Source: Bordetella parapertussis
Lineage (GTDB): Bacteria > Pseudomonadota > Gammaproteobacteria > Burkholderiales > Burkholderiaceae_A
Length of the DNA: 64,000 bases
Assembly (NCBI GenBank): GCA_945901825.1
Contig: CAMDMC010000005.1
Location: 1 to 64,000, forward strand
Direction: 5' to 3'
Made by a program: the position numbers and the translations under genes
Notes under the pieces: model-generated
Databases searched by the model: none
What the model was told of the DNA's origin: nothing
What the model saw: only the letters and a program-made list of their open reading frames with translations
Shown here: positions 10,018 to 20,813 of the stretch, piece by piece
Numbering within the stretch: the first letter of the stretch is position 1
How the letters are laid out: each line of letters begins with the position of its first letter

Positions 10018-11007
10018 TTATTCATGAGAGTCCGGCGCGATAAGTCGCACCGGCTGTAAGAGGCCAGCCTTCAAGCTGGCAATTCCAAGAAATTCATCGG
10101 TCTCCGAGTAGACTCGGAAGGAGACCTTCCCAAGATTGTCGTCCTGCTCCGTGACAACTGCGGGACGCCCTGTAGGGCAGGTATCTTGGGCGTTGTTAGA
10201 GCCGATCAACCAAGGCAGCGCCTGACCATGCCTAAACTTTTGAGCCTGTGCCTCGGTAAGCTGCAGCCTTGGCCAGGCCTGCGCCATGTGGTCGGCGGGA
10301 AGCAGATGGCCTGTAAGGGTCTCCGGCAAGGCCTGACTCAGCGTATCGAGCGTTACAGCATTCTGCAGGGTAAGACTTCCAGACCTTGTTCTGCGCAGTC
10401 CAATAAGGTGCGCCCCGCAACCCGCCCGCTCGCCGAGCGTTTCTGCAAGGCTACGAATGTAGGTGCCTTTTGAACAGGCGATTCGCATGCGAACAACCGG
10501 CAACTGGCAGTCGAGAAGCTCGGCCTTATGGATACAAATACGCCTTGGTTTTCGGTCAATCACAATACCCCGGCGGGCATAGTCGTAAAGAGGCTTCCCT
10601 TGGTGCTTAAGCGCCGAGTACATTGGGGGCATCTGGTCTTGTTCGCCCTGCAGGCCCTCCACCAGAGCCTGCAGTTGCACGGGAGAAACCTTGACGGGCT
10701 TTTGTTCAATGGAATCGCCCTCGACATCCCCGGTTGTTGTTGTTACCCCCAGCATAACGGTTGCCTCGTATTCCTTATCGGCATCAAGGCCAAGCTGTGA
10801 AAACTTGGTGGCCTCACCCAAAAGAATAGGAAGAAGACCCGTGGCCATGGGATCAAGGGTTCCACTGTGGCCACCCTTTAACGCCCTAAACAAATACTTC
10901 ACCCGACCCAGGACCTGGTTCGAACTAAGCCCCTTGGGCTTATCAACAAGAACCACACCGTCGACTCGACGGCGCTCGACACGAGTGGATGCTGCACAGG
11001 CCGTCAT
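10018..11007 (-). CDS. truB: tRNA pseudouridine(55) synthase
   Basis: Makes the universal pseudouridine in the T-loop of tRNAs. The 329-residue product has DGVVLVDKPKGLSSNQV near 16-32 and the catalytic motif GGHSGTLDPMATGLLPI with Asp52; AKGTYIRSL-type block (CSKGTYIRSLAETLG) is present near the middle, and a C-terminal PUA-like region follows. Lies 12 bases downstream of rbfA and 12 bases upstream of typA on the same strand, the usual infB-rbfA-truB order. Confidence 0.96.
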   Translation of the reverse strand: MTACAASTRVERRRVDGVVLVDKPKGLSSNQVLGRVKYLFRALKGGHSGTLDPMATGLLPILLGEATKFSQLGLDADKEYEATVMLGVTTTTGDVEGDSIEQKPVKVSPVQLQALVEGLQGEQDQMPPMYSALKHQGKPLYDYARRGIVIDRKPRRICIHKAELLDCQLPVVRMRIACSKGTYIRSLAETLGERAGCGAHLIGLRRTRSGSLTLQNAVTLDTLSQALPETLTGHLLPADHMAQAWPRLQLTEAQAQKFRHGQALPWLIGSNNAQDTCPTGRPAVVTEQDDNLGKVSFRVYSETDEFLGIASLKAGLLQPVRLIAPDSHE

Positions 11008-11019
11008 ACCAAAAATACC

Positions 11020-11448
11020 CTAGGCCTTCGTCGCATCGGGAAGTGGCGCAGCAGACTCTTGACCATTGTTTGCAAGGTCGATGAGCCGACTGAGATGGGC
11101 GCCCTGAGCGATGGAGTCGTCGAAAACAAAATGAAGCTCGGGGGCGCTGTAAATACCAAGAAGCTTTCCCAGTCGAGTGCGCAGGAATCCCTTTGCATGG
11201 CTAAGGCCCTTTTCCGTGCGCTCCTTTTGCTCAGCGGAGTCGGGAAGCACTGAGTAATAGACCCAGGCATGCGATAAATCGGAGGAGACCTCAACTTCTG
11301 TAACCGTCACGAACCCCACCCGTGGGTCTTTCAACTCAAGGCGAAGGAGCTGCGCAATGTCTTTTTGAATCTGATCGGCGACGCGAAACCCCCGACCCGA
11401 ACCAGGACTAGAGCGTCCTCGCGATTTCTTGGATTTCGAAGACTTCAA
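11020..11448 (-). CDS. rbfA: Ribosome-binding factor A
   Basis: RbfA binds the 30S subunit and assists 5' maturation of 16S rRNA, especially at low temperature. The 142-residue frame contains the family core [13 protein letters not shown] near 23-35 and the KH-like [17 protein letters not shown] stretch. There is no ATG near the start: the codon at 11448 is TTG, and AGGAGGGGG on the minus strand, eight bases upstream and inside the end of infB, is a very strong ribosome site that decides this start. The gene therefore overlaps infB by 41 bases and is probably translationally coupled to it. Confidence 0.92.
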   Translation of the reverse strand: MKSSKSKKSRGRSSPGSGRGFRVADQIQKDIAQLLRLELKDPRVGFVTVTEVEVSSDLSHAWVYYSVLPDSAEQKERTEKGLSHAKGFLRTRLGKLLGIYSAPELHFVFDDSIAQGAHLSRLIDLANNGQESAAPLPDATKA

Positions 11449-14227
11449 GCTGATCCCCCTCCTGAATATCGTCGTACCCCTTTAGGGTGAGGCCGCACTC
11501 AAAACCCTCCTTCACTTCCTTGGCGTCGTCTTTAAAGCGCTTGAGAGAATCGAGGTCGCCTGTCCAAATAACGGTGTTGTCGCGCAGCAGCCGAACATGG
11601 GCGCCACGTCTCACAATGCCTTCCAGAACCATGCAGCCAGCAATATTTCCAAGCTTGGAGACCTTAAAGACCTGGCGAATTTCAACCATGCCCAGTGTCT
11701 GCTCACGACGCTCGGGCGCAAGCATGCCCTGCATTGCGTTCCTTACGTCATCGACCGCGTCATAAATAATGTTGTAGTACCGAAGATCGACGCCATTTGA
11801 TTCGGCAAGCTTGCGTGACGAGACATCGGCCCGCACATTGAAACCAATGACGACGGCCTTTGAGGCAATGGCAAGGTTGACGTCGGACTCGGTGATGGCA
11901 CCAACAGCCGCATGAACAACGTTGACGCGCACTTCTTCGGTTGAGAGTTTCTGCATGGCAGACGATAAGGCCTCTTGCGAGCCCTGAACATCGGATTTAA
12001 CAATAAGCGCAAGAATTTTCGCGCCCTCGCCCATGTTCTCAAAAATATTCTCAAGCTTCGCAGCCTGCTGTTTGGCAAGCCGCACATCACGAAACTTGCC
12101 CTGACGGAACAGCGCAATTTCACGGGCCTTGCGTTCATCGCCAAGAACAAGCATTTCATCACCGGCCAAGGGAACATCGGTAAGACCAAGAATTTCGGCT
12201 GGTATGGAAGGGCCGGCCGTGTCAATCTGTCGGCCATTTTCATCGAGCATGGCGCGTACGCGACCAAAGGAGCTTCCCGCAAGCAAGATATCCCCCTTGC
12301 GCAGCGTGCCTGACTGCACAAGCACGGTTGCCACAGGCCCACGCCCCTTGTCGATGCGTGCCTCAATAACAAGGCCCTTGGCCATTGAGGTCTTCGACGC
12401 CTTAAGCTCCAAAACCTCGGCCTGCAGCAGAACATTTTCAAGCAGCTCGTCGATACCCTGGCCCGTTTTTGCCGATACGGCAACAAATGGGGACTCGCCT
12501 CCAAACTCCTCGGGGACTACCTCTTCGGCCACCAGCTCGCTTTTTAGTCGGTCGGTGTTGGCCTCGGGTTTATCGATCTTGTTCATGGCAACGACAATGG
12601 GTACACCGGCAGCCTTCGCATGCGCAATGGCCTCTTTGGTCTGAGGCATGACGCCATCGTCAGCCGCTACAACCAGAATGACGATGTCGGTGGCATTGGC
12701 ACCTCGTGCACGCATCGCCGTAAAGGCCTCGTGACCCGGGGTGTCAAGGAAGGTGATGACCCCGCGCGGTGTCTCGACGTGGTAGGCGCCAATGTGCTGA
12801 GTAATTCCACCGGCTTCGCCATCGGCGACTTTTGCGCGTCGAATACTGTCGAGCAGAGACGTCTTACCGTGATCGACGTGGCCCATGATGGTGACGACTG
12901 GCGGACGTGGAAGTAACTCATCGGCCTGGTGGTCCATTGGGCTGTCGTCAACAAGAAGCGCCTCCGGGTCGTCAAGCTTGGCTGCAAAGGCCTTATGGCC
13001 CATTTCTTCAACAACAATCATGGCGGTCTCTTGGTCGAGAACCTGATTAATTGTCACCATCTGGCCCATGGTCATAAGGGTCTTCACCACCTCGGCCCCT
13101 TTTACCGACATCTTGTGCGCAAGGTCGGCAACTGAGATGGTCTCGGGAATATGCACCTCGCGAATAACGGGCTCGGTCGGTGCAACAAAGCTTGATGCCT
13201 TCTGGCTGTCTGCTGAGTTTCGTTGCCTGGCACGAGGCCCTGAACGCCAGTTTGAAGTGCCGCCAGAGGCATCGCCTCGCGTCTTCAATGCACGACGCTT
13301 TTGCGCATCTTCTTGCCATGTCGAGGCAAGCTGGGCCGACTTCAGGGATTTTTCGGACTTCTTGTCTTTTGGTTTGTCAGAGGACTCTTCTCCAGGCTTT
13401 TTGGGGGCCTTGGAGAGCGTCATGGTCTTGTTCTCGGTCGCGTCCTTTTCTTTTGCGTCTTTGGCAGCGGGCTTTTCTGGCTCCGCCTTCGCGGTGGCCG
13501 CGAGCTTTCCATTGCGGGCTGCTTCCATAAGCTTATTTATGGCAGCCACCTCATCTTCAACAGCCCTGCGTGCCTCGGTTGCCTGCTGGCCTGCGACCTC
13601 GCTTGCCGTGACCTTACGAACCTTTGACTTCTTCGACGCCGCGGCCTCGGCGGCCTCGGCTGATTCGTCTACTGGAGAGGGAGTGGGCCCGGTCGCCTCT
13701 GCCACGGCATCGACCTCTTGCGAGACTGGGGCGCTGGCCTTTTGTTCCAGTGCAGCAAGCCTCGCAGCCCGTTCGGCCTCCTCTTTCGCCTTGGCCAGTT
13801 GCTCCTCTTCCTGCCTTTCGAGCAGGGCGCGTTGACGCAGTGATTCGGCCTCGCGACCTTGAACCTCTTGCTCCGAGAGCACAGGTACGGCATCGCCCGA
13901 AGGCTTATCTGCCGGCTCCTGCTCGTCACGCTTCACGAATACGCGCTTTTTACGCACCTCGACCTGGATGGTTCGCGACTTGCCCGAGGGATCGGCCTGC
14001 CGAATCTCAGAGGTCTGACGCTTGGTAATAGTGATCTTGCGGCGAGGCGCGTCTGCGCTTCCACCATGCGCCTTGCGCAGTGCCTCAAGAAGCTTCTCCT
14101 TATCGGACTCCGAGAGAAGGTCGGCGCCAGAAGACTTATCAACGCCTGCTGTTTTGAGTTGCTCAAGCAGAACGTCTACATCAAGTTTTAATTCAGCAGC
14201 AAATGTTTCTACACGACTAGTGGCCAT
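11408..14227 (-). CDS. infB: Translation initiation factor IF-2
   Basis: IF-2 is the GTPase that brings initiator tRNA to the 30S subunit. The ATG at 14227 ([17 protein letters not shown]) gives 939 aa; a longer open frame to 14284 would run into nusA and lacks support. Order: N-terminal IF2_N domain (1-55), a long charged linker rich in Ala, Glu and Lys (~80-400), a second IF2_N-like element, the G domain with [12 protein letters not shown] at about 446, DTPGHEAF and NKIDKPEA, then domains II-IV ending in [17 protein letters not shown]. It overlaps the nusA stop by 11 bases and the rbfA start by 41. Confidence 0.97.
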   Translation of the reverse strand: MATSRVETFAAELKLDVDVLLEQLKTAGVDKSSGADLLSESDKEKLLEALRKAHGGSADAPRRKITITKRQTSEIRQADPSGKSRTIQVEVRKKRVFVKRDEQEPADKPSGDAVPVLSEQEVQGREAESLRQRALLERQEEEQLAKAKEEAERAARLAALEQKASAPVSQEVDAVAEATGPTPSPVDESAEAAEAAASKKSKVRKVTASEVAGQQATEARRAVEDEVAAINKLMEAARNGKLAATAKAEPEKPAAKDAKEKDATENKTMTLSKAPKKPGEESSDKPKDKKSEKSLKSAQLASTWQEDAQKRRALKTRGDASGGTSNWRSGPRARQRNSADSQKASSFVAPTEPVIREVHIPETISVADLAHKMSVKGAEVVKTLMTMGQMVTINQVLDQETAMIVVEEMGHKAFAAKLDDPEALLVDDSPMDHQADELLPRPPVVTIMGHVDHGKTSLLDSIRRAKVADGEAGGITQHIGAYHVETPRGVITFLDTPGHEAFTAMRARGANATDIVILVVAADDGVMPQTKEAIAHAKAAGVPIVVAMNKIDKPEANTDRLKSELVAEEVVPEEFGGESPFVAVSAKTGQGIDELLENVLLQAEVLELKASKTSMAKGLVIEARIDKGRGPVATVLVQSGTLRKGDILLAGSSFGRVRAMLDENGRQIDTAGPSIPAEILGLTDVPLAGDEMLVLGDERKAREIALFRQGKFRDVRLAKQQAAKLENIFENMGEGAKILALIVKSDVQGSQEALSSAMQKLSTEEVRVNVVHAAVGAITESDVNLAIASKAVVIGFNVRADVSSRKLAESNGVDLRYYNIIYDAVDDVRNAMQGMLAPERREQTLGMVEIRQVFKVSKLGNIAGCMVLEGIVRRGAHVRLLRDNTVIWTGDLDSLKRFKDDAKEVKEGFECGLTLKGYDDIQEGDQLEVFEIQEIARTL

Positions 14228-15737
14228 GGACGGGGGTACCTCCTTCAGCAGATGAATCAGCTGGCTCATCAAACCAGTGTTCACGTGCTTTCATAATGAG
14301 CGCGGCAGACTCTTCATCGGATAGGCCGGAAATTTCGGAGAGCTCATCGGTTGCAAGCTCTGCGAGTTCATCACGACTGAAGATCTTCGCATCGGCAAGA
14401 CGACTGGCAAGGTCGTGGGTCATGCCCTCAAGGTCAAGAAGGTCCGTTGATGTCGTACCGAGCTTCTCCTCTTTAACGATCTCTTCTGTAAGCAGTGCAT
14501 TTCGGGCGCGTGTGCGCAACTCGTTGACTGTGGTCTCATCGAAGTCTTCAATTTCAAGCATCTCGGAGATAGGTACATAGGCCACCTCTTCAAGGCTTGC
14601 GAAGCCCTCTGCCACTAAAACCTCGGCCACCTCCTGATCGACATCGAGCTTTTCCATAAACGAGGCCAAGAGGGTCTGACGCTCTTTCTCGGTTCGCTCA
14701 GCCGATTCGTCAGAAGTCATGATGTTGATCTGCCAGCCCGTTAGCTCGGATGCGAGGCGCACGTTCTGTCCGCCGCGGCCAATTGCCACAGCGAGCTCGG
14801 CCTCGTCCACGACAACATCCATGGCGTGACGCTCTTCGTCCACCACGATTGAACTTACATTGGCAGGCGCTAAGGCTCCAATAACAAACTGGGCCGGGTC
14901 GTCGGACCAGAGAACGATGTCGACCCGCTCACCCGCGAGCTCATGGGTAACTGCCTGCACGCGACTTCCTCGAACTCCAACGCAGGTGCCGATGGGATCG
15001 ATACGCCGGTCACTGGTGAAGACACCAATTTTTGCCCGAATGCCCGGGTCTCGGGCGGCAGACTTAATCTGCATAAGACCCTGCTCAATTTCAGGAACCT
15101 CAAGCTCAAAGAGTTTCATGATGAACTCGGGGGCTGTGCGGGAGAGGATGATTTGAGGCCCACGAACCGTTCGATCAATTCGTAGCATGTAGGCGCGTAC
15201 ACGATCGCCCGGACGAAGATTTTCTTTGGGAATCATTTGATCGCGGGGCAGCCGCGCTTCTATTTTTCCGGCTTCAACAATGGCATCACCGCGCTCTAGT
15301 CGCTTGATGGTGCCGTTAATAACAACCTCGCCGCGCTCAAGAAAGTCTTTAAGAATTTGATCGCGCTCGGCCTCACGGATTTTCTGCAAGATAACCTGCT
15401 TGGCGGCCTGCGCGCCAATACGACCAAAGGGAACAGCCTCCATCTCGACCTCGATGTAATCACCGACCTCGATGTCTTCGATTTCTTTGCGGGCCTCGGT
15501 AAGGATGGTTTGAATGTCGTGATCTTCGAGCTCACCATCGGGCACAACCAGCCAGCGCCGGAAGGCATCGTAGTCTCCCGACTCGCGATCAATTGCTACG
15601 CGGACATCGACCTCATCAGTAAACTGTTTCTTAGTGGCCGAGGCAAGCGCAGACTCGAGCGCCAGAAAAACAAGCTCGCGCTCGACGTTCTTCTCGCGAG
15701 CAAGTGCATCGGCCAACATTAGGATCTCGCGGCTCAT
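14217..15737 (-). CDS. nusA: Transcription termination/antitermination factor NusA
   Basis: NusA binds RNA polymerase and nascent RNA, modulating pausing, termination and antitermination. The 506-residue protein has the N-terminal polymerase-binding domain (1-130), an S1 domain (~135-200), two KH domains (~200-345, with the [15 protein letters not shown] motif) and two C-terminal helix-hairpin-helix acidic repeats as in gammaproteobacterial and betaproteobacterial NusA. Its ATG overlaps the rimP stop by four bases (ATGA). It is followed by infB with an 11-base overlap. Confidence 0.97.
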   Translation of the reverse strand: MSREILMLADALAREKNVERELVFLALESALASATKKQFTDEVDVRVAIDRESGDYDAFRRWLVVPDGELEDHDIQTILTEARKEIEDIEVGDYIEVEMEAVPFGRIGAQAAKQVILQKIREAERDQILKDFLERGEVVINGTIKRLERGDAIVEAGKIEARLPRDQMIPKENLRPGDRVRAYMLRIDRTVRGPQIILSRTAPEFIMKLFELEVPEIEQGLMQIKSAARDPGIRAKIGVFTSDRRIDPIGTCVGVRGSRVQAVTHELAGERVDIVLWSDDPAQFVIGALAPANVSSIVVDEERHAMDVVVDEAELAVAIGRGGQNVRLASELTGWQINIMTSDESAERTEKERQTLLASFMEKLDVDQEVAEVLVAEGFASLEEVAYVPISEMLEIEDFDETTVNELRTRARNALLTEEIVKEEKLGTTSTDLLDLEGMTHDLASRLADAKIFSRDELAELATDELSEISGLSDEESAALIMKAREHWFDEPADSSAEGGTPVHGH

Positions 15738-16273
15738 GGCCTTCTCTCCTTAAAAGGTAATTGCGGCACAAGCCGTGCCAGATCAATATCGGAGACGAGA
15801 AAGTCAAGCTGCTGCTCGCTGCCGTCATCCGCCTGAAAAATTAAAAAAAAGCGCTCATCTTGATGGGAGGCCATACTGGCATTACTGGCTGTTGGAACAA
15901 AATCCTCAGCAGGGGCAAGCTGGCCCTGAAAATTCTTTCGGCCAGATACGCCCTGGCGAAGCTTTAACTTGACTTCGCAGCCAAGAAACTGCCGAAAATG
16001 CTTAGCCTTAGTGAGCCTGCGATCCATCCCGGGGGAGGAGACTTCGAGACGTTGAAAATCAATCCCCATTACGGGTAGCCCGTGAATCAGGTGGTTCGAG
16101 ACGCGCTCGCAGTCTTGTACGTTAATAAGCCGATCGGCCTCGGGCATATCGATGTAGACCCGCAGCAACCCACCCGACGAGTGTTCAATATCAATGACCT
16201 CGTAGCCGAGGTCTGCCGCCAGGGACTCAATGGCCTGGAGGTCGGACGAGACGGCGGTTGAGGACTGATTCAT
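15734..16273 (-). CDS. rimP: Ribosome maturation factor RimP
   Basis: RimP assists 30S assembly. From the ATG at 16273 it is 179 aa, with the N-terminal family block [19 protein letters not shown] near 26-44 and the [12 protein letters not shown] signature near 80-91. The frame is open further upstream to 16354 but those codons read through a transcription terminator and show no family similarity. AAAGGG lies 5-6 bases upstream of the chosen ATG. It is the first gene of the operon and overlaps nusA by ATGA. Confidence 0.93.
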   Translation of the reverse strand: MNQSSTAVSSDLQAIESLAADLGYEVIDIEHSSGGLLRVYIDMPEADRLINVQDCERVSNHLIHGLPVMGIDFQRLEVSSPGMDRRLTKAKHFRQFLGCEVKLKLRQGVSGRKNFQGQLAPAEDFVPTASNASMASHQDERFFLIFQADDGSEQQLDFLVSDIDLARLVPQLPFKERRP

Positions 16274-16280
16274 GAAACCC

Positions 16281-16309
16281 TTTATGCAATCGGTAAGCCT
16301 GAAAATCAA
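16281..16309 (-). promoter_or_regulatory. Possible promoter of the rimP-nusA operon
   Basis: On the minus strand TTGATT (16309-16304) and CATAAA (16286-16281) are separated by exactly 17 bases, placing transcription start almost on the rimP ATG at 16273. The match is moderate (4 of 6 in each hexamer), and the -35 uses the A/T tract of the adjacent terminator. Because rimP has a ribosome site that a leaderless message would lack, another promoter or read-through may also contribute. Confidence 0.3.
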
Positions 16310-16337
16310 AAAAAAATGGGCTCTGTGGAGCCCATTT
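16308..16337 (-). terminator. Rho-independent terminator after the RluB-type gene
   Basis: A perfect 10-bp stem, AAATGGGCTC paired with GAGCCCATTT (16314-16323 and 16328-16337), encloses a TGTG loop. Read on the minus strand it ends in a run of T residues (A run at 16308-16316 on the plus strand). It lies 86 bases beyond the stop of the pseudouridine synthase gene and directly upstream of rimP, separating the two transcription units. Confidence 0.85.
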
Positions 16338-16422
16338 CTTCTCGAAACACCCAAAGTCTACTTAATTTGGGCGAGATTGGCAATCATCAGGCTGTTAAAA
16401 ATCAGTATGTGAAACGCCAAGA

Positions 16423-17826
16423 TTAGCCCGATGGGCCCTTACGCCTCGCCCCAAGGCGAGAATGGTTCTTCTTCGGACCGCCTCGTCCCGCACCGGCCGG
16501 TGGGCCGTTTCGCTGAGGTGCCGAGAGCGTGGACGTTGGTTTGGTTGAGCCCCAGGTGGTCTGAAGGGGGTTCGGGCGTTTGGCACCCTGCTTGTGCTTA
16601 ACGGGTCCGGCAAGTTGCGACAAATGGGCATTGGGGCCGGAGGGCTGCCAGTCGTCGTCAGGATGGTGCTGGGGGGGTTCGTCCATCTCAAGAGGATGGT
16701 CACCGGGCTTGGAGCGACGATCTTCAGCACCACGGGGCTCTGGCCGCGGGGGCTTGATGCTGCGATTGCCCTGTGAGTTTGCAACAGGACCGGGCCGGGC
16801 GCGACCTGCCCGTCGCCCAGCAGACCCCGATGAGACCGGGAGTTTAAGTCCAACCGAGGCCATCAGTGCTTTCACAAGCTCGTCTGTAAGTTCTGCCGAC
16901 TGCCCGCGCCGAAGTGTTGATGGCAGTGCAATACTGCCGTAGCGAACCCGCAATAGACGGCTCACTGTAAGTCCTACCGCCTCAAACATGCGACGCACCT
17001 CGCGGTTACGTCCCTCTCGAATCACCACACGGTACCAACGGTTAGCCCCTTCGCCGCCAGCAGGCTCAAGCTTGTCAAACATTGCAGATGGCCCGTCTCC
17101 GAGGTCCACGCCTTGAAGCAGTCGCTGCTCGGCCTCCGGCAATAACTCCCCAAGTACGCGAACGGCATATTCTCGCTCCACCTCTGAGCGTGGGTGCATT
17201 AGCCGATTCGCAAGCTCGCCCGAGGTTGTAAAAAGAAGCAGGCCCTCTGTGGGGACATCAAGCCTTCCGACTGTTATCCAACGGCCAACCTTTGCGGGCG
17301 GCAAGCGTTTAAAGACCGTGACCCGTTGCTGCGGATCCGAGCGGGTGACAATTTCACCGGCAGGCTTGTGATAGGCCAGTACGCGCACCGGGGGTGGCGT
17401 CACCCGAATACGAATGGGCTTACCGTTTACCTTGACCTGATCGCGGTGCGAAATGCGTTGACCAATATGCGCGGGCGTTCCGTTGACCGAGACCCTGCCG
17501 GCAAGAATGAGCTCTTCCATTTCCCTTCGGGAGCCGACCCCCGCATCGGCCAATACCTTGTGAAGCTTGGGTGGGTCGTAATCAAGGCTAGAAGGCTTGG
17601 CAAGAAAACTTGCCTCGGCCGCCTCGGGGAGTTCTTTAACAAAGCTCGGTAGCTCCGCATCGGCCACCGGGTCACCTGCAAGAAGCTGCTCAACCTCATC
17701 GGGCAACCCGTCATCCAAGTAATCGGCTGCGGTCTCATCGTCCTGAGAGGACTGAGCATTATCCTGCTGGGCATCCGACCAGTCGTTGGGCTCAAATTGG
17801 GGGTCATGCAGTTCGTTGTTCGACAT
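16423..17826 (-). CDS. rluB: RluB/RsuA-family 23S rRNA pseudouridine synthase with disordered tails
   Basis: Family members make a single rRNA pseudouridine; RluB modifies helix 80 of 23S rRNA. The 467-residue protein has an S4 domain starting near residue 88 ([20 protein letters not shown]) and the catalytic [14 protein letters not shown] motif near 187-200, then the KLEPAGG and [14 protein letters not shown] blocks. Both ends are unusual: residues 1-80 are strongly acidic (Asp/Glu/Gln-rich) and about 330-467 is a basic, Gly/Pro/Arg/Asn-rich low-complexity tail. The family core is about 250 aa. It is preceded by scpB, a frequent pairing. Confidence 0.9.
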   Translation of the reverse strand: MSNNELHDPQFEPNDWSDAQQDNAQSSQDDETAADYLDDGLPDEVEQLLAGDPVADAELPSFVKELPEAAEASFLAKPSSLDYDPPKLHKVLADAGVGSRREMEELILAGRVSVNGTPAHIGQRISHRDQVKVNGKPIRIRVTPPPVRVLAYHKPAGEIVTRSDPQQRVTVFKRLPPAKVGRWITVGRLDVPTEGLLLFTTSGELANRLMHPRSEVEREYAVRVLGELLPEAEQRLLQGVDLGDGPSAMFDKLEPAGGEGANRWYRVVIREGRNREVRRMFEAVGLTVSRLLRVRYGSIALPSTLRRGQSAELTDELVKALMASVGLKLPVSSGSAGRRAGRARPGPVANSQGNRSIKPPRPEPRGAEDRRSKPGDHPLEMDEPPQHHPDDDWQPSGPNAHLSQLAGPVKHKQGAKRPNPLQTTWGSTKPTSTLSAPQRNGPPAGAGRGGPKKNHSRLGARRKGPSG

Positions 17827-17876
17827 AAGGCTTTTGGCTTCCTAAGGGCGTACTAGTTACTAAGTACTGCGTGGTG

Positions 17877-18440
17877 CTAACTGGGCTCTTGCGAAGCCTG
17901 CAGAAGCATCTGACTTGCGGCCTCGGACCAGCCCTCTTCGAGGGCTGGAAGCTCCTCAAGTGAACGCAGACCGAGGTCATCCAGAAACTGACGGGTGGTG
18001 CCGTAGAGCGATGGCCGGCCAGGTGCGTCGCGCTGACCAATTACCTCGACCCAGCCCCGGTCCTCAAGCGACTTCATGGCGGTGGAAGCAACCACAACGC
18101 CGCGAATGTCCTCGATATCGCTTCGGGTTACGGGCTGACGGTAGGCGATGATTGCAAGTGTCTCTAAAGCGGCGCGTGAATATTTCGGGGGCTTTTCATT
18201 GCGCAGCCTGTCGAAATAAACGGTCATCTCGGGCCGGGTTTGAAACCGCCATCCCGAGGCCAGGGGCACGAGTTCCAAAGAACGTGCCGACCAATCACGA
18301 CGAAGGTCGTCAAGCAAAAGCCTTAAGGTCTCCTCATCGATCTCCTCTTCAAAGAGACGTGACAAAGACGCAATAGGTAGAGGATCGTGGCTCGTTAGCA
18401 GGGCTGCTTCGAGCACGCGCTTAGCCTGCTCAGTATTCAT
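17877..18440 (-). CDS. scpB: Segregation and condensation protein B
   Basis: ScpB is the winged-helix kleisin partner of the SMC-ScpA chromosome-condensing complex. The 187-residue protein has the typical N-terminus ([18 protein letters not shown], 6-23), the [24 protein letters not shown] stretch around 83-106, which is the most conserved ScpB block, and GRPSLYGTT near the end. It lies 50 bases upstream of the pseudouridine synthase and 16 bases downstream of the tRNA-Ser gene, all on the minus strand. scpA is not in the window. Confidence 0.93.
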   Translation of the reverse strand: MNTEQAKRVLEAALLTSHDPLPIASLSRLFEEEIDEETLRLLLDDLRRDWSARSLELVPLASGWRFQTRPEMTVYFDRLRNEKPPKYSRAALETLAIIAYRQPVTRSDIEDIRGVVVASTAMKSLEDRGWVEVIGQRDAPGRPSLYGTTRQFLDDLGLRSLEELPALEEGWSEAASQMLLQASQEPS

Positions 18441-18455
18441 GTCTTAACTTAAGAA

Positions 18456-18546
18456 TGGCGGAGAGAGGGGGATTCGAACCCCCGATAGGCGATTAACCTA
18501 TACACGCTTTCCAGGCGTGCGACTTAAACCACTCATCCATCTCTCC
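18456..18546 (-). tRNA. tRNA-Ser (anticodon GGA)
   Basis: The minus-strand sequence folds as a class II tRNA: acceptor stem GGAGAGA pairing with TCTCTCC, a CTGGAAA anticodon loop (GGA complementary to 18510-18512), a long variable arm, and the T-loop GGTTCGAATCC. The 91-base gene encodes its own 3' CCA (18456-18458). Serine tRNA genes are common integration sites, but no integrase or flanking repeat is seen here. Confidence 0.96.
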
Positions 18547-18738
18547 GCAGTCCATCGGGACCCCCGCCTTCGCAAAGGCTTCGCGAGGAACAGACTTCGT
18601 GCGGAGCGAGGGAAAACGGCAGTGTAACTCAGACCTGCGCCGCTCGCCAGTCGGGCCCTACGAGCCACAGACAGTGCGAGCCGATGATCAGCACGGTCTT
18701 TTTCGAAAAGCTCGGAAAAGGCCTGACCACCCGCCCCC

Positions 18739-20727
18739 CTAGATAGGCTGCTTGAGCTGCTCAAGAATGGCCGGGTTTTCAAGCGTTGATACGTCTTGTG
18801 TAATTTCCTCTCCTTTGGCCAGCGTGCGTAGCAGTCGGCGCATAATTTTCCCCGAGCGAGTCTTAGGCAAGTTATCGCCAAAGCGAATCTCTTTCGGCTT
18901 GGCAATCGGGCCAATTTCTTTGCCCACCCAGTTGCGAAGTTCGGTTGCTAGGGCCTTTGCCGCATCGCCCGTGGGCCGCGACTGCTTTAGAACCACGAAG
19001 ACCACAATGGCCTCACCCGTTGTCTCATCCGGTCGCCCCACCGCTGCAGCTTCGGCCACCAAGGGGTTCGCAACCAAGGCTGACTCAATCTCCATGGTGC
19101 CCATACGGTGCCCGGAGACATTCAGGACATCGTCGATTCGGCCCATGATCGTGAAGTAACCCGTGTCCTTGTCGCGAATGGAGCCATCGCCCGCGAGGTA
19201 GAGACGGCCGCCAAGTTCGTCGGGGTAGTAGGCCTTCTTAAAGCGGTCCGGGTCTCCCCAGATGGTGCGAATCATGGAGGGCCATGGCTTTTTTATAACC
19301 AAGATGCCACCCTGACCATTAGGAAGGTCGTTACCCGTTTCATCCACGATGGCGGCGTGAACGCCCGGAAATGGCAAGGTGCAAGAACCGGGAACAAGTG
19401 GCGTGGCGCCAGGCATTGGCGTAATAACATGACCGCCCGTCTCCGTCTGCCAGAAGGTGTCCACAATGGGACAGCGACCGCCCCCAATGTTGTTGTGGTA
19501 CCAGACCCAGGCTTCTGGATTAATGGGCTCGCCCACAGAGCCCAAGAGCCGAAGTGAATCGAGTTTGTATTTTGTTGGATGGCACTCAGGGCTCGCCTCA
19601 CCTGCTTTAATAAGTGAACGAATGGCGGTTGGCGCGGTATAGAAGATAGAGACCTTATGGTCTTGAATCATCCTCCAGAACCGCCCGGCATCGGGGTAGG
19701 TTGGAACACCTTCGAAGACGACCTGGGTGGCGCCCGTGGCCAGGGGGCCATAGGCAATGTAGGTGTGGCCTGTCACCCAGCCGATGTCGGCCGTGCACCA
19801 GAAAATGTCTTCAGCACGAATATCAAACGTGAACTGCATGGTGAGAATGGCGTGCAGCAGATAGCCCGCCGTGGAGTGCTGAACGCCCTTTGGCTTGCCG
19901 GTTGAACCCGATGTGTAAAGAATGAACAAGGGATGCTCAGACTCAACCCACTCCGGCTCGCACGAGGTCGCCTGCCCCTTCACAAGATCGGCCATGGTTA
20001 TGTCACGACCTGCCGTCATGGGCACTGAGCCGCCGGTGCGCTGATAGACAATCACATGGCGCACGGCCTCGCAGCCACCCATACCGAAGGCCTCGTCCAC
20101 CGCGGGCTTCAGAGCAATAGCCTTACCCCCACGGCACTGCTCATCGGCTGTAATAATTAAACTTGCACCTGCATCGACAACGCGCTCCTGAAGACTCTTT
20201 GCCGAGAAACCACCAAAAACCACCGAATGAATGACGCCAAGACGGGCGCAGGCCTGCATGGCGGCGATGCCCTCAACCGACATCGGCATGTAGATAAGCG
20301 CCCTGTCGCCCTTTTTGTAGCCCAAGGACTTAATACCGTTAGCCAGCTGACAGACCTGGTCGTGCAGAGCCTGGTAGCTCACATGCGTGACCTTGCCGTC
20401 GTCGGCCTCGAAAATTACCGCTGTTTTACTCGCGTTACCGTTTTGCAGGTTCCGATCGAGGCAGTTGTACGAGGCATTGAGCAGCCCGTCATCAAACCAT
20501 TTGTAGAACGGCGCCTGCGACTCATCAAGCGCCCGAGTGAAGGGCTTGTGCCAGAGCAGCTCTGACTGAGCAAACCTGGCCCAGTAGCCTGCGTAGTCTT
20601 TATCGGCCTCGGCGCAGAGATTGTTGTAGGCCTGCATACTTGGGATTCGAGCTTTAGCCGCGAAATTGGCGGGGGGGTTAAAAATGCGGTCCTCGTGCAT
20701 GACGGACTCAATTTGGCTTGATGACAT
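18739..20727 (-). CDS. acs: Acetyl-CoA synthetase (AMP-forming)
   Basis: Activates acetate to acetyl-CoA through an acetyl-adenylate. The 662-residue length is typical. Motifs include the adenylate P-loop [12 protein letters not shown] near 268-280, the [10 protein letters not shown] block, and the C-terminal [11 protein letters not shown] with Lys627, the site acetylated in this family. AGGAGGAG immediately upstream gives a strong ribosome site for ATG 20727. The gene is divergent from the class I fumarase, with 86 bases between starts. The 192 bases between its stop and the tRNA-Ser gene show no gene or clear terminator. Confidence 0.97.
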   Translation of the reverse strand: MSSSQIESVMHEDRIFNPPANFAAKARIPSMQAYNNLCAEADKDYAGYWARFAQSELLWHKPFTRALDESQAPFYKWFDDGLLNASYNCLDRNLQNGNASKTAVIFEADDGKVTHVSYQALHDQVCQLANGIKSLGYKKGDRALIYMPMSVEGIAAMQACARLGVIHSVVFGGFSAKSLQERVVDAGASLIITADEQCRGGKAIALKPAVDEAFGMGGCEAVRHVIVYQRTGGSVPMTAGRDITMADLVKGQATSCEPEWVESEHPLFILYTSGSTGKPKGVQHSTAGYLLHAILTMQFTFDIRAEDIFWCTADIGWVTGHTYIAYGPLATGATQVVFEGVPTYPDAGRFWRMIQDHKVSIFYTAPTAIRSLIKAGEASPECHPTKYKLDSLRLLGSVGEPINPEAWVWYHNNIGGGRCPIVDTFWQTETGGHVITPMPGATPLVPGSCTLPFPGVHAAIVDETGNDLPNGQGGILVIKKPWPSMIRTIWGDPDRFKKAYYPDELGGRLYLAGDGSIRDKDTGYFTIMGRIDDVLNVSGHRMGTMEIESALVANPLVAEAAAVGRPDETTGEAIVVFVVLKQSRPTGDAAKALATELRNWVGKEIGPIAKPKEIRFGDNLPKTRSGKIMRRLLRTLAKGEEITQDVSTLENPAILEQLKQPI

Positions 20728-20813
20728 CCAGAGCTCCTCCTAAGTCGAGATAAATAATAGTTTTGATAACGTAGTGAGATTAATTTACGCCATTTTGAGG
20801 AGTGCGTCACACC

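Noticed and set aside
11743..12504. 253-codon minus-strand frame inside infB
   Set aside because: Overlaps infB in another frame on the same strand with no family features.
13068..13835. 255-codon plus-strand Ser/Ala-rich frame opposite infB
   Set aside because: Composition mirrors the Ala/Glu/Lys-rich IF-2 linker read backwards.
18456..18546. tRNA-Ser as an integration site for a genomic island
   Set aside because: No integrase, no repeated tRNA 3' end and flanking genes are housekeeping genes.
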